DNA of 64,000 nucleotides, taken from positions 71,948 through 135,947 of the forward strand of contig VTPC01091297.1 of assembly GCA_011009095.1 (NCBI GenBank), given 5' to 3'. The translations under genes were made by a program, and so were the position numbers. A model generated the notes under the pieces. It was not told where the DNA came from. It saw nothing but the letters and a program-made list of their open reading frames with translations, and did no database searches. Shown here one piece after another: positions 51,000 through 62,885 of the stretch (position 1 is the stretch's first letter; each line of letters starts with the position of its first letter). The DNA is from Ignelater luminosus. Lineage: Eukaryota; Arthropoda; Insecta; Coleoptera; Elateridae.

Positions 51000-52293
51000 C
51001 GAGGGCGGTTCAGTAAGTACCCGTGTTTGACGACAGAAGGCGTTCCTGAGGGAAGTTAGTGTTATCATCGTGTGCTGCCATCTATCAAACGACGGTATAA
51101 CAAATTGCAGACTGATTGGTAGGTTAGTTTGGATTTGACAGCTATTTGAGTAAGACGTGTTTTGTGATTTTAGCTAAGATGGAAAAAAGAGCAGTATAGT
51201 TCGGTAATTCGCTTTCTGTTTTTTAATGGGAAAAAATGCGAGGAGATAAAAGCAAAGTTGGATGCTGTTTATGGGGACACTTCGCCATCTATGACCACAG
51301 TTAGATATTGGTTCAACGAATTTAAATGTGGGCGAACATCCGTTTTTGATGAGGAGCGACCAGGACGCCCGGCAGACGTGGTTACCGAGGAAATCATTCA
51401 AAAAGTCCACGACATGATTCTCGCTGATCGACGAACGAAAGTGCGTGAAGTAGCAGAGGCCGTAGGTGTGCCGACCGGAACGGCAATTAATATTTTACAT
51501 GATAAGTTGGCGATGAAAAAATTGTCGGCGCGATGGGTGCCGCGATTGCTAATGGTGGACAACAAGCTGATGCGGCTGTTAACTTCGAAGCAGTGTTTGG
51601 AGCAATTTAAGCGAAATCCGAAGGAGTTTTTGCGTCGAGTTGTCACCGTTGATGAAACCTGGATTCATCATTACACACCAGAAACTAAGCAACAATCAAA
51701 ACAATGGATTTCTCCCGATGAATCTGTTCCAAAGAAGGCGAAGATGGTTCCATCGGCCGGAAAGGTCATGGCGACGATTTTTTGGGATGCGAACGGCGTC
51801 ATCCTCATGGATTTTTTAGAAAAAGGAAGAACGATCACTGGACAATACTACAGTGAGTTATTAGACAGCTTCGACAAAAAATTGGAGGAGACACGGCCGC
51901 ATTTGGCGAAAAAGAAGGTGCTGTTTCACCACGATAACGCACCAGCACATTCATCCGGAGTTGTCGCCGCCAAACTGCATGAATTGCGTTATGAATTGCT
52001 CCCGCACCCCCCGTATTCACCCGATCTGGCTCCCTGCGACTTTTTCTTGTTTCCTAACATGAAGAAATGGCTCGCGGGAAAAAATTTAGCTCAAACGAGG
52101 AAGTCATCGCCGAGATAGAGGCGTATTTTGGAGAGTTCGACAAATCCTATTTTTTGGAGGGGTTAAAAAAATAGCAGGAACGTTGGGAGAAGTGTATATT
52201 TCTAAAAGGAGACTATGTTGAAAAATAAAAAAAAAATTTTTGAAAAAAATTGTGTCTTCATTTCTAACACGGGTACTTATTGAACCGCTCTCG
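51000..52293 (+). mobile_element. Nearly complete mariner transposon (DD34D)
   Basis: 1294 bp flanked by TA (50998-50999, 52294-52295). Terminal inverted repeats of about 28 bp: CGAGGGCGGTTCAGTAAGTA at the left; the complement of the right end reads CGAGAGCGGTTCAATAAGTA. Size, TA target and TIR length fit a full-length mariner. Few differences between ends and a nearly open transposase suggest a fairly recent insertion. Confidence 0.95.
51179..52228 (+). pseudogene. mariner transposase, disrupted
   Basis: Catalyses cut-and-paste transposition of the enclosing element. Seen: an N-terminal HTH part (CEEIKAKLDAVYGDTSPS), the HTH linker DEERPGRPADV, first catalytic D in VTVDETWIHHY, second in HHDNAPAHSS, third in PYSPDLAPCDFF; I count 34 residues between the last two, so DD34D. 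All three are present. Defects: the natural ATG (51179) is out of frame with the rest because of the A-run at 51183-51188; one base is missing in the A-run at 52079-52084, which diverts the frame before the last 45 or so residues; and a TAG stands at 52172-52174 where family members have a sense codon. The proper end is the TAA at 52226-52228. By its FPNMKKWLAGK C-terminal region it resembles vertumnana-type mariners, without certainty. Confidence 0.92.
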
Positions 52294-52295
52294 TA

Positions 52296-52985
52296 CTAAA
52301 GCTTCTCTCACCCTTCTTACAACATCTTCTCTGTGTGAGAATGTTCTGTCCTTATTAGAGGATGCATATTCTAGAATTAATAACATCTCCACGATCGATT
52401 CTCACCATTTCTTACCATTTTTCTTTATTCTATCAACCACACTCTTTTAATTTTTATGTCAATTATTAACTGCTCAATCTCTTTTGGTGTAGCCTCGTCA
52501 ATCTGTTTTTTTTTCATTGATGGGACACAGTCCAGCAAAATAAAAAACCGTATAGCTGCTTCTGATAATTTTGTGATTGAATCTTAGATTTATGGATATC
52601 CGTAGATTTAGCTTAAAAATTGATAATATGTAATTCGCTAATTGAGTTTTTTTTTCAAGGTTATCGTTTGATGTTAACCATCTTCTCTGTCATTCTCACA
52701 CTCGATCTTAATTTTTATCCTGAATCAGTCTAAATTAGATTTTTATCTTAGCTGTTTAGATACGGATTATAAGCGGAAACTAATTAAGATAGAAGATTAA
52801 GATTGCATATTCTGCATCGTAAAATTGCAAAAAAAGGTTATCTACTTCAACGACCATGAGAATGCTTAGAGTTATGTAACTACAGAAGTAAATAATAATA
52901 AAACCAGTGATTATCTTAAAATGCAATTACTATAAATAATACTTAAACCTTTCTACAGCTTAGATTTGTTAACCATACCTCAGAT
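52296..52985. other. AT-rich stretch
   Basis: Nothing recognised. Confidence 0.4.
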
Positions 52986-53600
52986 ATTTTAACTCAAGGT
53001 AGCAAAATAACAGGTACCTTAGCTATCAATCCAGCTAAATGTAAACTACTATAGGTTTTTTCCAAGAGTCTCCACATACGATACGATACTTGTTCCATTT
53101 AGATAAACTAAAACTGATGGTTATAAGTGAGCACCAATAGCTATGTCTCTTAATCGTCGATCAGTGGCAGAAGCGTTAGTTAACCCAAAGGATATAACCT
53201 TAAACCTGGAGAACCTATTAGGGGCAACAGAAAATGTATCTAACTTACTAAGATATTTAGCATTTTGGAGGTTGGCAAAATAGGTGACACGAGTAATGTG
53301 TCTATGCTTCTACAAGGCTTGATAATATCCGCTAACAACATCTGATTGATCCTATCATCAATAATTTGTTGTTTGACTGGAGAAACTACGTCTGCGTTTA
53401 GTAAGTTTAGTCTTGGTCAATAATCCGATTTATGAAAAACCAAATTAGTGCGACCTATCAAAATTTTTTCTCCGAATATTATGGCATCTAAATTTTTCCT
53501 ATAACAAGGATTTGAAAAAAGACCGCTTAATGAAAGAATTTCAGAAAAATACCAAATATTTTGACGTAGATCTCGTACTATGTCCGGTGTCAGTCAAACA
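52986..53600 (-). mobile_element. Ty3/gypsy-type reverse transcriptase remnant
   Basis: Seen on the minus strand: one frame gives ...KILIGRTNLVFHKSDY, then VSPVKQQIIDDRINQMLLAD and IIKPCRS (about 53315-53400), matching the start of the gypsy RT domain (I-D-x-x-I-N-x-M-L-x-x-x-I-I-x-P-S). Further on, in another frame, RFKVISFGLTNASAT (about 53164-53210) matches F-K-V-M-P-F-G-L-T-N-A-P-A-T, followed by VLVYLNG where active elements have YLDD. The middle of the domain is missing. Dead remnant of an LTR retrotransposon; no LTRs were found. Confidence 0.7.
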
Positions 53601-54344
53601 TGATGAGGTACTTTCGAAATAACTCAAACTTCTACTGAACAAACTTTACACGTTTGAAGCTCGTTGGTATGGATATAATTTTTAACTAACACATATTTAC
53701 ACAATAGCTACGCCATCTCAAAAGTGATGATCTGGTTTATAAAGTAGCCTAATGCAAAGATTTTTGTGAGCAGTATAGTAACAAACGATTTCAAAGACAA
53801 ATCAAGTCCTTTTAGAATTTAACAACAGTAAAACCAAGCGAAGTTCTAGATGATCTGGAATCTAATAAAAGAATTTGAGGAAGTGGTAGAAACATCTGTT
53901 GTTCTAGGTTACTTTCGAATCAGAGCCACCTTTCCGGCAAGATTCTTGAGACCCGAACCTTGGACACGACCATTTTGGGGGCGCCGCCACTCGGCAATCT
54001 AGAAAATTAACATGTAAAAGTTTAACCCTTAGACGTATTATAGTAGGTATACCTCCATGTCGACTTCGGAATCCAAGAAGGACTCCTCATGTCTGGTCAA
54101 AAAGCCTGAACCTAGCCCCCAGGCGTTGCTGCTGGCGCATTGTAGTAGTAGATAGTCCAACAAATTTAACTGAGGCGTACGTTAATTGCATGACCTACTT
54201 AATTTTCTTCTATTTGATTGCCAGTATTTCTGTATGTATCACAAACAGACATGAGATTGAGGCAGCAGTAACAGGATGGGGCATACATCACGACATTAAG
54301 ATATTCTTCATTTTATAGTTAGAAAAAGCCAAATATTATTGAAG
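53601..54344. other. Stretch between gypsy and Tc1 remnants
   Basis: Includes a GC-richer part at 53920-54130 that may be worn repeat (possibly upstream gypsy sequence); not assignable. Confidence 0.35.
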
Positions 54345-55110
54345 TCAGTTTCTCACGACATTTTAAGGTACTTACTTATTGTAGGTTTCATCAGATCTGC
54401 GATGGCACGACGTCTGTAATTTATTCGATTTAATGAGTACCAACTCGGTACTAAACTGTAAAAGGAAACAAAACTAGAAGTTACATTCATTCGTTTTTGC
54501 TTTAGTATCAATAAAATTAACTCTTCAAGAGCAAAGTTTAGAACATTTTTAGCTTGTCTGTTACTCAAACAACACTCTAATTTTTCCCAAAGTGCTCAGT
54601 AGGATTGAAGTTGGAAGACTGATTTAACCGCTTGAAGAATGTCAATCTGTAACTATCGAAGCGCTTTTGCACTACTTTCGAGATATGTTTGGAATCATCA
54701 TCTTGTTGGAAGCGATATGAATTCCTGTCCAATTTTGGCCTACTCATATGTAGCATATGAATGCAATTTCTTAGTTTCTTGTATTCTGTATGGTGACATA
54801 TGAGACAGGCAATTACGCTTCCTCCTTCATGTTTTATATTTGTAAGCAGCTGATGTTTAGGATTGAACCAATTACATAGCATATCCTATCACGTCTAGGA
54901 AACGTGTTCTTTTACAAAATCGACTAGAGCTTTCCGATTCTTTTCTGACAAGAAAACATGTATTCCGCATCTGATAAACAACGTTTAACCGTGGACGCAG
55001 AAATTTCTGGCGTATAATATTTGTGTAGTTCCTAAGATTATCTTTAGACAAACAGGCTGTGGTACTGTAAGAAATGGTTTTGTGGCATGGAAATTTTGCT
55101 CTCATTCACA
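54345..55110 (-). mobile_element. Tc1-type transposase remnant (DD34E)
   Basis: Seen on the minus strand: LVRKESESSSRFCKRTRFLD (about 54888-54960), matching the segment before the first catalytic D; then WFNPKHQLLTNIKHEGGSV (about 54815-54870); FQQDDDSKHISKVVQKRF (about 54653-54710) with the second D; and FNPTEHFGKN (about 54580-54610) with the final E. I count 34 residues from D to E, as in Tc1. A C-terminal RR-x-x-x-E/D type ending lies near 54380-54420. The piece with the first catalytic D (FSDESKF-type) is deleted between 54870 and 54890, and there are stops and frame changes. Inactive. No clear TIRs; a TCCTGTATATG word at 55263 may be one end. Confidence 0.85.
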
Positions 55111-58100
55111 TATTTTTGTCTTAAATGAAAATCTTTCCCGTGCTTGAAATTGGAATTTTCGCTTGGGAACTTTATCATCTGGTGTTAGAATTACATTTTG
55201 GTTACTTTAAAGCATAACATTATTATCTACCTGGAAAATTTTACATTAATTTATTAGAATCATCCTGTATATGTATTTTTGCTTTTAAAAACTATTTCTA
55301 CGTTATAAATCTCGGGCCATTATGCGGCTCGTCTCAACTGTACATTACCGGTGATGAACTCATAAGATAGTCGAGCGTTGTTTGCTTGACAATGAGTCTA
55401 GCCATGTCCTTCCACTGATTGAACTCGGAAGTATTAGTTCAGTGTTGGTATATTACTTTTTTTAATTGTACCTACTAGGAAGTGTCTTGAATTTTAGATT
55501 TTATACACATAGTCATAAATTTAGCTCCATTTATTGTAGGATTTTTAGTTAGGGTTCAATTTATAGATTTATTAACTTGATTATTACTGATATAGGGTTT
55601 TCAGCTACCACCAGAAAAGACATAATCCATTACTATCTGTAAAAATTGAAAACTTTAAAGTCTTTATTCTTCTTGAATCATTTTTGTCGGAATATCGAAA
55701 GTCAGATTTTCGTTTAAATTTCTTTCTTAGCTAAAAATTTTAGCTTTTCTTGCTAAATATAAACAATATTTGTACTCATTAGATCTTCGTTTACTGTATT
55801 TGAACTTAACCTTTGGTTATTTTGTGAATTTCACGTAAAATAAATTAAGCATAGTCTTTCACTTCTAATATTTTTGTTCCACAATTTAGCTGGTAGGTCG
55901 ATTTGAAATGATTTAAACCAGAAAATTATTGGTGATCCGTTTCTTAACAGCGTGTACTGAGATTTCATGTAGATCCTGAATTCTAGATTTTGCAGATCGC
56001 TTTACTTATTTCACTATCTCTTACACCCCCTTACCTGTTCACAACGCTTCCGAAGGTAAAAGCAGTTAGTCGAGGCATAATCAAATCTTCTTTCCTGTCG
56101 GAACGAGAAATTGGTTACAGTACTGTCCAGTTGTGTGTGCTTTAATTTTAAATTCTCTTCGGCACTTTACGTATATAGTTTTGTCGACTTTAAACTACTC
56201 AAAGAATTCTCTATGTGACTTATTCTGCTCATGTCAGTTTTTCTTTTTTCATTAGTACATCACCGATGATTTTGGCTCGTCAGCACTATAACTTAAACTA
56301 TACTGTGGTATCTAACATAAGCAAAGCGCAGGTGTCTATTCTAAACAATAGCAGAAGTGGTAGTTTATCCATCTTCGACATTTTAAAATAAATAAAGTGA
56401 AACCTGACCTGTTTACTTGAAGATGAAATAGTTATTTGAATTACTACTATTTTCCGAGACGAAGGCGAGGGAGGTACATAAGAGCACAAGGAATAGAAAT
56501 ACTCTTGCTTTCCGAGTTTCACATACGACTTTTTCGTCAACTTTAAAGAATTTATCAAAAATCTGAATAAAAGTTAGTCTAAATTAAAAATTAATTTTTC
56601 CATCTAATTGTAAGTTATTTTTGGTATCCAAAACTTACCAAGTAAACAAAACAAGTTAATGTCGAACAACGGGGAGAAAAAGGCACATTGTCTTTCGTCG
56701 GAAGACAAAATTTCTTTGTTTTCCGGCAAGATACAATTATCAACTTTTAAAGGCTACTTTCTAATGCGGTCGACAAAAAATAATTTTCTTTTATCCTTTA
56801 TGTTTAGCAAGGTTTTTGAAAATTATTTGGCATATGGCAGCTATGTTTATTGGAAATTTCAAAGCTTGATGGCTTTTTGAGCGTTACTTATGTATATTCT
56901 CAGTTGACCTTTCTAATGGTATATTCTAGCTAGCCATATTAATAGCATTTTATATGTATTACTAAGATTACTAAGCCAATAGAAGGACATGGGCTGTCCA
57001 GCAATTTAGCAAAAGCTTTTTCCCAGATAGAGGGCGATAATGATGGATCAGATGTTTCTTTTCCTCCAATTTAAAGTGTTAATCTTCGATGTAATTTGGA
57101 TAGACTTGAAACCGCAGAAACTGCATAGTGAAGAACGGAGATGAATTTCTGAGAATTACACTTATCTTCTTTTGACACAGAGCCATAACAATAGAACATT
57201 GGTCGGGTACAGGAGAGGCAGCCAATAAAACGTTTTGAGCTCGTTTTGTTATATGTTATGTTTCCAACAAAAAACTGTATGAATTCCAGTCAGTAAATTC
57301 ATGCTTTTCTTTGATTGATATCAAAAAGTGCTTTGTTTTCAAATTTTATATTCGGTCTTGCGTTTTAGAGTTTTGAGATTCTTCTCCGAGAAGTAACTTT
57401 GAAAATTAAACTTATAACACATGACCTGCAGGATATCACATACTATTAATTGTTTCAGATTGCTCGCAGTATTTTATTCGTTTTATTGAACCAAGAGTGT
57501 CTTATATTTACCATTTCTCTATTTTGGTGGCTTTTTGTAATTTTCTGATGGTTTTCAGATACTGACTGAAAGGGAATATTACAAAACGTAATTTTTCATG
57601 TCCACACTTTTGAGTTGTCGATATTCTATTTTATCATAGCGATGTTATTTCTTTTAGTTAAAAATGTATTTATAGATTGAATAACTTTGCTAGAGATGCG
57701 TAAAATAACGAGAACCAAAGTAAAAACAAACAGATAAAACTCGTAACGTTTAAAGCAAAGGTTAGTACCTTTTCTTCTTCATTCAAGCGTAAGTACCTAA
57801 TCGACCTTAATTTTTTTATCTTTTAATTTTACAGGGATTTGAACTTCCCAATTAACCTAATTAATGATTAAACCGACAATCTGCCATAATTATAGGATTA
57901 TTACGGATGCTTAGATTTCCGTACAAAATCAGGAAATTTAAACGAATCTCCACTAGGTATTTGATATCGATAAAAAAATATCCGATGTACAATCTGATTT
58001 TCTCATAGTGATATTCAGAATTGTCTACAAGGGACAAAAAGTACAGCTTGCTTTAATATTAGGATTGATTCTGGTTATCTCGTCCCTTTCTTGGGCAAAC

Positions 58101-60794
58101 TTATAATTTTATAAACTCGTTTCGCGATTTGATTTTTCAAAGAAGTAATACATTTTAGAATTCCTATTCAAAACAGTGGAAAATATTAAATTTTATTATT
58201 AAAGGGTCAGTAGATTTTAGGAACCCTATGTTCCAGAATTTATATGAAAAGTTTAAGTTTTATGGCCTCAACTGTGCTACATAGAAGTAACACAGCGAGG
58301 TAAGATTTGAAGGACTTACTCCCCCACACATAGATATTTCCCTTTTATGAGGGCTTCAAGCTTGCGTTGTTTTCCTTTCGGCTTATATTATACGTCTGAC
58401 TACTTTTCTAAAGGAAGGAACTTCTTTAAGAACGTATTTAGGTAAGGTTTATGTAAATATGAGTTTAGTAACAAGTTTGGCTCACTTTGCATTTTAAAGC
58501 CTCTTTATTATATTTATTAAAAATTCATCAAGGTGCTAACAACAGAAAGGCTTTAAAAATGGCGATCAAAGTGATAAAATAATTACGAATTCTATTGTGT
58601 CACAGATACCTACGTCAGAAAATTTTCGTAAACCCTTAATTTTCATGTTTAATAAGGCCAGTACATTAAAGTATAATATGCAGGGATGTCGTATCTAAAA
58701 CTTGCGTTTCAAAATATATTTCCGCTTTGACATTAAAGTTAGGAAACTGGCATATTATCTTAATATTTTATTATATCAACCCTTTAGCTGATTTTGCAAA
58801 CTGTCACGAGCATGACTTATTAAACATTTATAAATATCACAAGCATTAGTATGCAGTTTGTGCCCTCATTTTGGAATTTATTGTTTAAGTTAGGGATATT
58901 AATAAAACGTTAGAATACAACCACGTAAAGTAAATTTTATAGTCATTATCAAACACAATATTTTATGTAATAAATTATGTGCGTAGTGCAAAACTTTTTT
59001 AAGTGTAAGAAGAAGAAATAAATCCAAGTCTCTACTTTACAAGGTGTCGTGGGGCCTACTTACTGTCAGTAAGTAGACTGTCAGTTTTACATTCGTTTTT
59101 TGAAGTACTAACAGTCTATGATTTTCTGTAATATACTATACAGTTGATGACCAAAAAAATGCAACTATGATCCAACTTAGGTTCAAGTCTTAATTACTTG
59201 CTCCAAAGATTTTGCGTTGACTTAAAAACATACTAATTGTCCGCAGGTTATAACTACAAATCCTTCCAAAATGAATTTGATGCATAACACCAAACAATAA
59301 ATTGTATTACACAACACATCAATAACTGCCAATAAACACCATATTATAACAATATTACAACAGATTTTAAATAATAGGGTGCTAACCCGAAGCTGAACTG
59401 AAGTTAATTATGTAATCTATTCAATTTTACATTTTGATATCAAGAATCTCAATAGCACTAATTAGTAATTACATATATCGTAACACAAATTAAAGGTAGT
59501 TGATGGTGGCCAGTCAAAATAAAATGTAGATAAGATTGTTTGTACAAACAGTACTAACATAAGTTTAAGTGGATTCTCTACATTAAGGTTGTTTGGTCCA
59601 AACTGTTTGTCCGATTTGAAATTAAATTAGGATGACATGTTAATATAATTAAACCGAAGTTAAGAATGCAGTCAAAGTTAAAGAATAAATAGCACTTCTA
59701 ACAAAACAGTTATGTAAAGTATTACTTGAATGAACAGTGATCTTAGAAGTTGAAGCAAAAAAATAAAACTTTTTAAATTTTAAGTTGAACAGTTGCAGCA
59801 AACTATAAGAAATATGGAAAAAATGTTCTGTGGATGGACTTACATAAAATGGACGAAGGATTTATGTTTGGTATTGAAATTTAATTTCTACATTGAAAAG
59901 TCGCTATTTTTTAACTATATTGATTTAATTAAGTAATTATTTAATAATATAATAGTTATATTAATTAAAGGCATTGTTTAAATTAACTTTAACTAGTAAA
60001 TAAAAAGGAAATCTAAAAATTCTATTTGCATCCATGAAATTAGTAAACAGTTTTTTTATTAGTTAGGACCTCAACAGCGATGTTGAAATATTTTTCATTA
60101 GTACATTACATAAGGTAATTACAAAGTAAACCAGTTTTTTTAAAGTTACTAAATCGGAGATATTTATTATTTATGAAAATACAAAGGATTTTATTAAACA
60201 AGACGCACACTAATTTTATTTATGTTGTCAAAGTTGTAATTTCGAAAATGTAGGAGAAACTTGTAATTTATTGAATTGTTGAAAATTACTAACATCGCCT
60301 TACCCATACTACTGTAATAGTTTCGACGTATACCTGTACATTACAAAATTTGACAGCAGCAATAGCAAGACAATTATTCATATGTAATTATATTATTAGA
60401 GATACCTTCATGACAATTGTTCAAATAGAAAATAATACAGCTAGCTACGACAGCAACTATAAATAAAGTTAAAACCAGGTTTGAATTTGTTTAGGTGATG
60501 AGAGACATTACCATACAGATTTTCATGCGTAATATTATTGTATTTTACTTTGCAGGTTTAACTGGTCAATTCTTATAAAACATATCAACCCTCTTATTGT
60601 AAAATTTCATTTTAAAATAATTTATTTTAAAACTTTATTGTAAGAGATTTTGCTCTTTTTAAAAGCCGTCTCTCAACTGTCTTACCCTGGCATTTCAGTC
60701 CGTGACCTTGGACATGAGTCAGGAGTAGGAGACTAAGGTTTATAACAAGTTATAACATAATTAATTGATACATTAGTATCCATATAAAATAGTA
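55111..60794. other. Long AT-rich intronic stretch
   Basis: No gene recognised on either strand. A perfect hairpin with 10-bp arms (CTACTTACTG-T-CAGTAAGTAG) lies at 59056-59076. Confidence 0.45.
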
Positions 60795-60899
60795 CTGGGT
60801 GGTCCATTCGGTAGCGGAATTTTGAAAAATCGATTATAAAAAAACTAAAAGAGATAAAAATGAAATTCTTTTTTTATTCTGAAGATAAATGTTTGGGGT

Positions 60900-62087
60900 T
60901 TAGTGAATTAAGTTGTCGAAGTGTGAACCTTCGCTGGTTACAATGTGGCGGAGCCTTGTTTCGAAGGCCTCGGTTGACCTCTCCAGAACTTCGCGTGTAA
61001 TGCCTTTGATGACGTCTGTGATGTTCTTTTTGAGCTCTTCTATAGTCTTAGGGTTGTTCTTGTAGACTCTATCCTTGATATAACCCCAGAGAAAGAAATC
61101 GCAGACATTGAGATCGGGAGAATAGGGTGGCCAGTCTATGCCTCCTCTGGTCTTTTAGGGGGCATCTAATCCAATGATTCTCTCTTAGAACTCTTCCTTG
61201 AGACAGTCGAAAACTTCCTGGGTTCGATGAGGTCTCGCACCATCCTGTTGAAACCAATAATTGTTGACCATCCGATTGAGCCTGGCCTTTTTGATCAATT
61301 CCTTCAGAATTTGGTCCTTATAGGCAACTGCAGTCACATTGGTGTCTAAGAATATCGGACCGAATATCTTTTTGGCAGTCACAGAACACCAGACAGTTAC
61401 TCGCTGAGAGTGGAGTGGGGTCGCAACAGTGAAATGCGGCTGTTCACTGCCCCAATGACGATAATTCTGTTTGTTAATATAGCCATTGAGATGGAAATGG
61501 CATTCATCAGTGAAGTGAATCATCTTTACATCCATTTTGTCATTCTCGATGCGGTCGAGGACTTCATTGGCGAAATCGAATCTTTGGGTCACACTTCGAG
61601 GGCTCAGAGCTTGCACAATCTGTATCTTATACGGGAACCACTCCAGGTCCTGATGGAGGATCCTTAGAGCACTGGATTTCGAAATGTCCAATATCTGTGC
61701 GGCTCTTCGTGTCGACGGACCGGTCTCTTCTTCGAAGTGCTGTTTGACGCGCTTCACATTCTCTTCTGTTCGGACAGTGAACTCTTTGGTGGCCATTCCT
61801 GCCTTGTCATCCAACACACTTCCGGTCCTCTCAAACTTGGCCATCAATCTATTGTTGTTTTTGTAAGAAATCAATTAATTAATTTTAAAAATATTGAGCA
61901 AAAATCTAATTTTTGCCTAGATTTTTAACTACTCACTTTGAGATGGTTTCCGCTTTAAGGGTCGAATGTCTGTCCACCTCGGTCCTAAAGGCTCTCAGTG
62001 TTGCCGCCGGACTCTGTCCATTTTGGTACCAGAGCCGTACCAATGCACTCTTTGTTCCAACGAATAGGTTGTCTTCGAGGTCGCCAT
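60900..62087 (-). pseudogene. Transposase with an apparent 88-nt intron and long DD-D spacing
   Basis: Start chosen at ATG 62087 (MATSKTTYSLEQRV), which fits the family N-terminus better than the ATG at 62160; a one-base loss near 62049 shifts the frame into ALVRLWYQNGQSPAATLRAF. At 61936 the HTH segment (LKAETISK) meets GTGAGT and resumes after an AG at 61849 as LMAKFERTGSVLDDK, in phase (2/1), which suggests a spliced intron (61849-61936). Catalytic parts: HFTDECHFHLNG (first D), FQQDGARPHR (second D), YSPDLNVCDFFLWGY (third D). In-frame TAA codons interrupt it at about 61182-61184 and 61152-61154. I count 47 residues between the second and third D, counting both stop codons. Ends LIH-stop at 60900-60902. 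Not functional as it stands. Confidence 0.85.
61849..61936 (-). other. Probable intron in the transposase
   Basis: Minus-strand donor GTGAGT (61936-61931) and acceptor CAATAG (ending 61849). Unspliced reading meets TGA immediately after ETISK; splicing restores one continuous HTH domain. Confidence 0.7.
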
Positions 62088-62222
62088 TATTGTGATCAAA
62101 ACACTTGTCAACAAAACCCCAGACCTTTGTGATGAGTATGCCTACAAAAAATGACGTCAATCGGTTGAGTGGTTTGCGAATGGCGGCAATTTTAAAATTC
62201 CGCTACCGAGTGGACCACCCTG

Positions 62223-62343
62223 TATATTTATTAAATCCAAGCATTAGTACTAAAATATCAAATATTTTGCGGCATTATTTTACAAGTTGACTGTACATCT
62301 CTATAACATACATGCAGCAAAAACTATCGCTTCATAAAAGCAC
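62223..62343. other. Short AT-rich stretch before the gap
   Basis: Nothing recognised. Confidence 0.4.
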
Positions 62344-62885
62344 NNNNNNNNNNNNNNNNNNNNNNNNNNNNNNNNNNNNNNNNNNNNNNNNNNNNNNNNN
62401 NNNNNNNNNNNNNNNNNNNNNNNNNNNNNNNNNNNNNNNNNNNNNNNNNNNNNNNNNNNNNNNNNNNNNNNNNNNNNNNNNNNNNNNNNNNNNNNNNNNN
62501 NNNNNNNNNNNNNNNNNNNNNNNNNNNNNNNNNNNNNNNNNNNNNNNNNNNNNNNNNNNNNNNNNNNNNNNNNNNNNNNNNNNNNNNNNNNNNNNNNNNN
62601 NNNNNNNNNNNNNNNNNNNNNNNNNNNNNNNNNNNNNNNNNNNNNNNNNNNNNNNNNNNNNNNNNNNNNNNNNNNNNNNNNNNNNNNNNNNNNNNNNNNN
62701 NNNNNNNNNNNNNNNNNNNNNNNNNNNNNNNNNNNNNNNNNNNNNNNNNNNNNNNNNNNNNNNNNNNNNNNNNNNNNNNNNNNNNNNNNNNNNNNNNNNN
62801 NNNNNNNNNNNNNNNNNNNNNNNNNNNNNNNNNNNNNNNNNNNNNNNNNNNNNNNNNNNNNNNNNNNNNNNNNNNNNNNNNNNNN
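62344..62885. other. Assembly gap
   Basis: 542 N bases. Open frames running through it are artefacts. Confidence 0.99.

Larger units (their letters stand above)
60795..62222 (-). mobile_element. Full-length Tc1/mariner-superfamily transposon
   Basis: 1428 bp flanked by TA (60793-60794 and 62223-62224). The left end CTGGGTGGTCCATTCGGTAG and the complement of the right end CAGGGTGGTCCACTCGGTAG are inverted repeats of at least 30 bp. The interior is nearly filled by a transposase on the minus strand. Few differences between TIRs suggest moderate age. Confidence 0.93.

Noticed and set aside
61410..62290. Plus-strand ORFs over the 60.8-62.2 kb element
   Set aside because: Antisense of the transposase.
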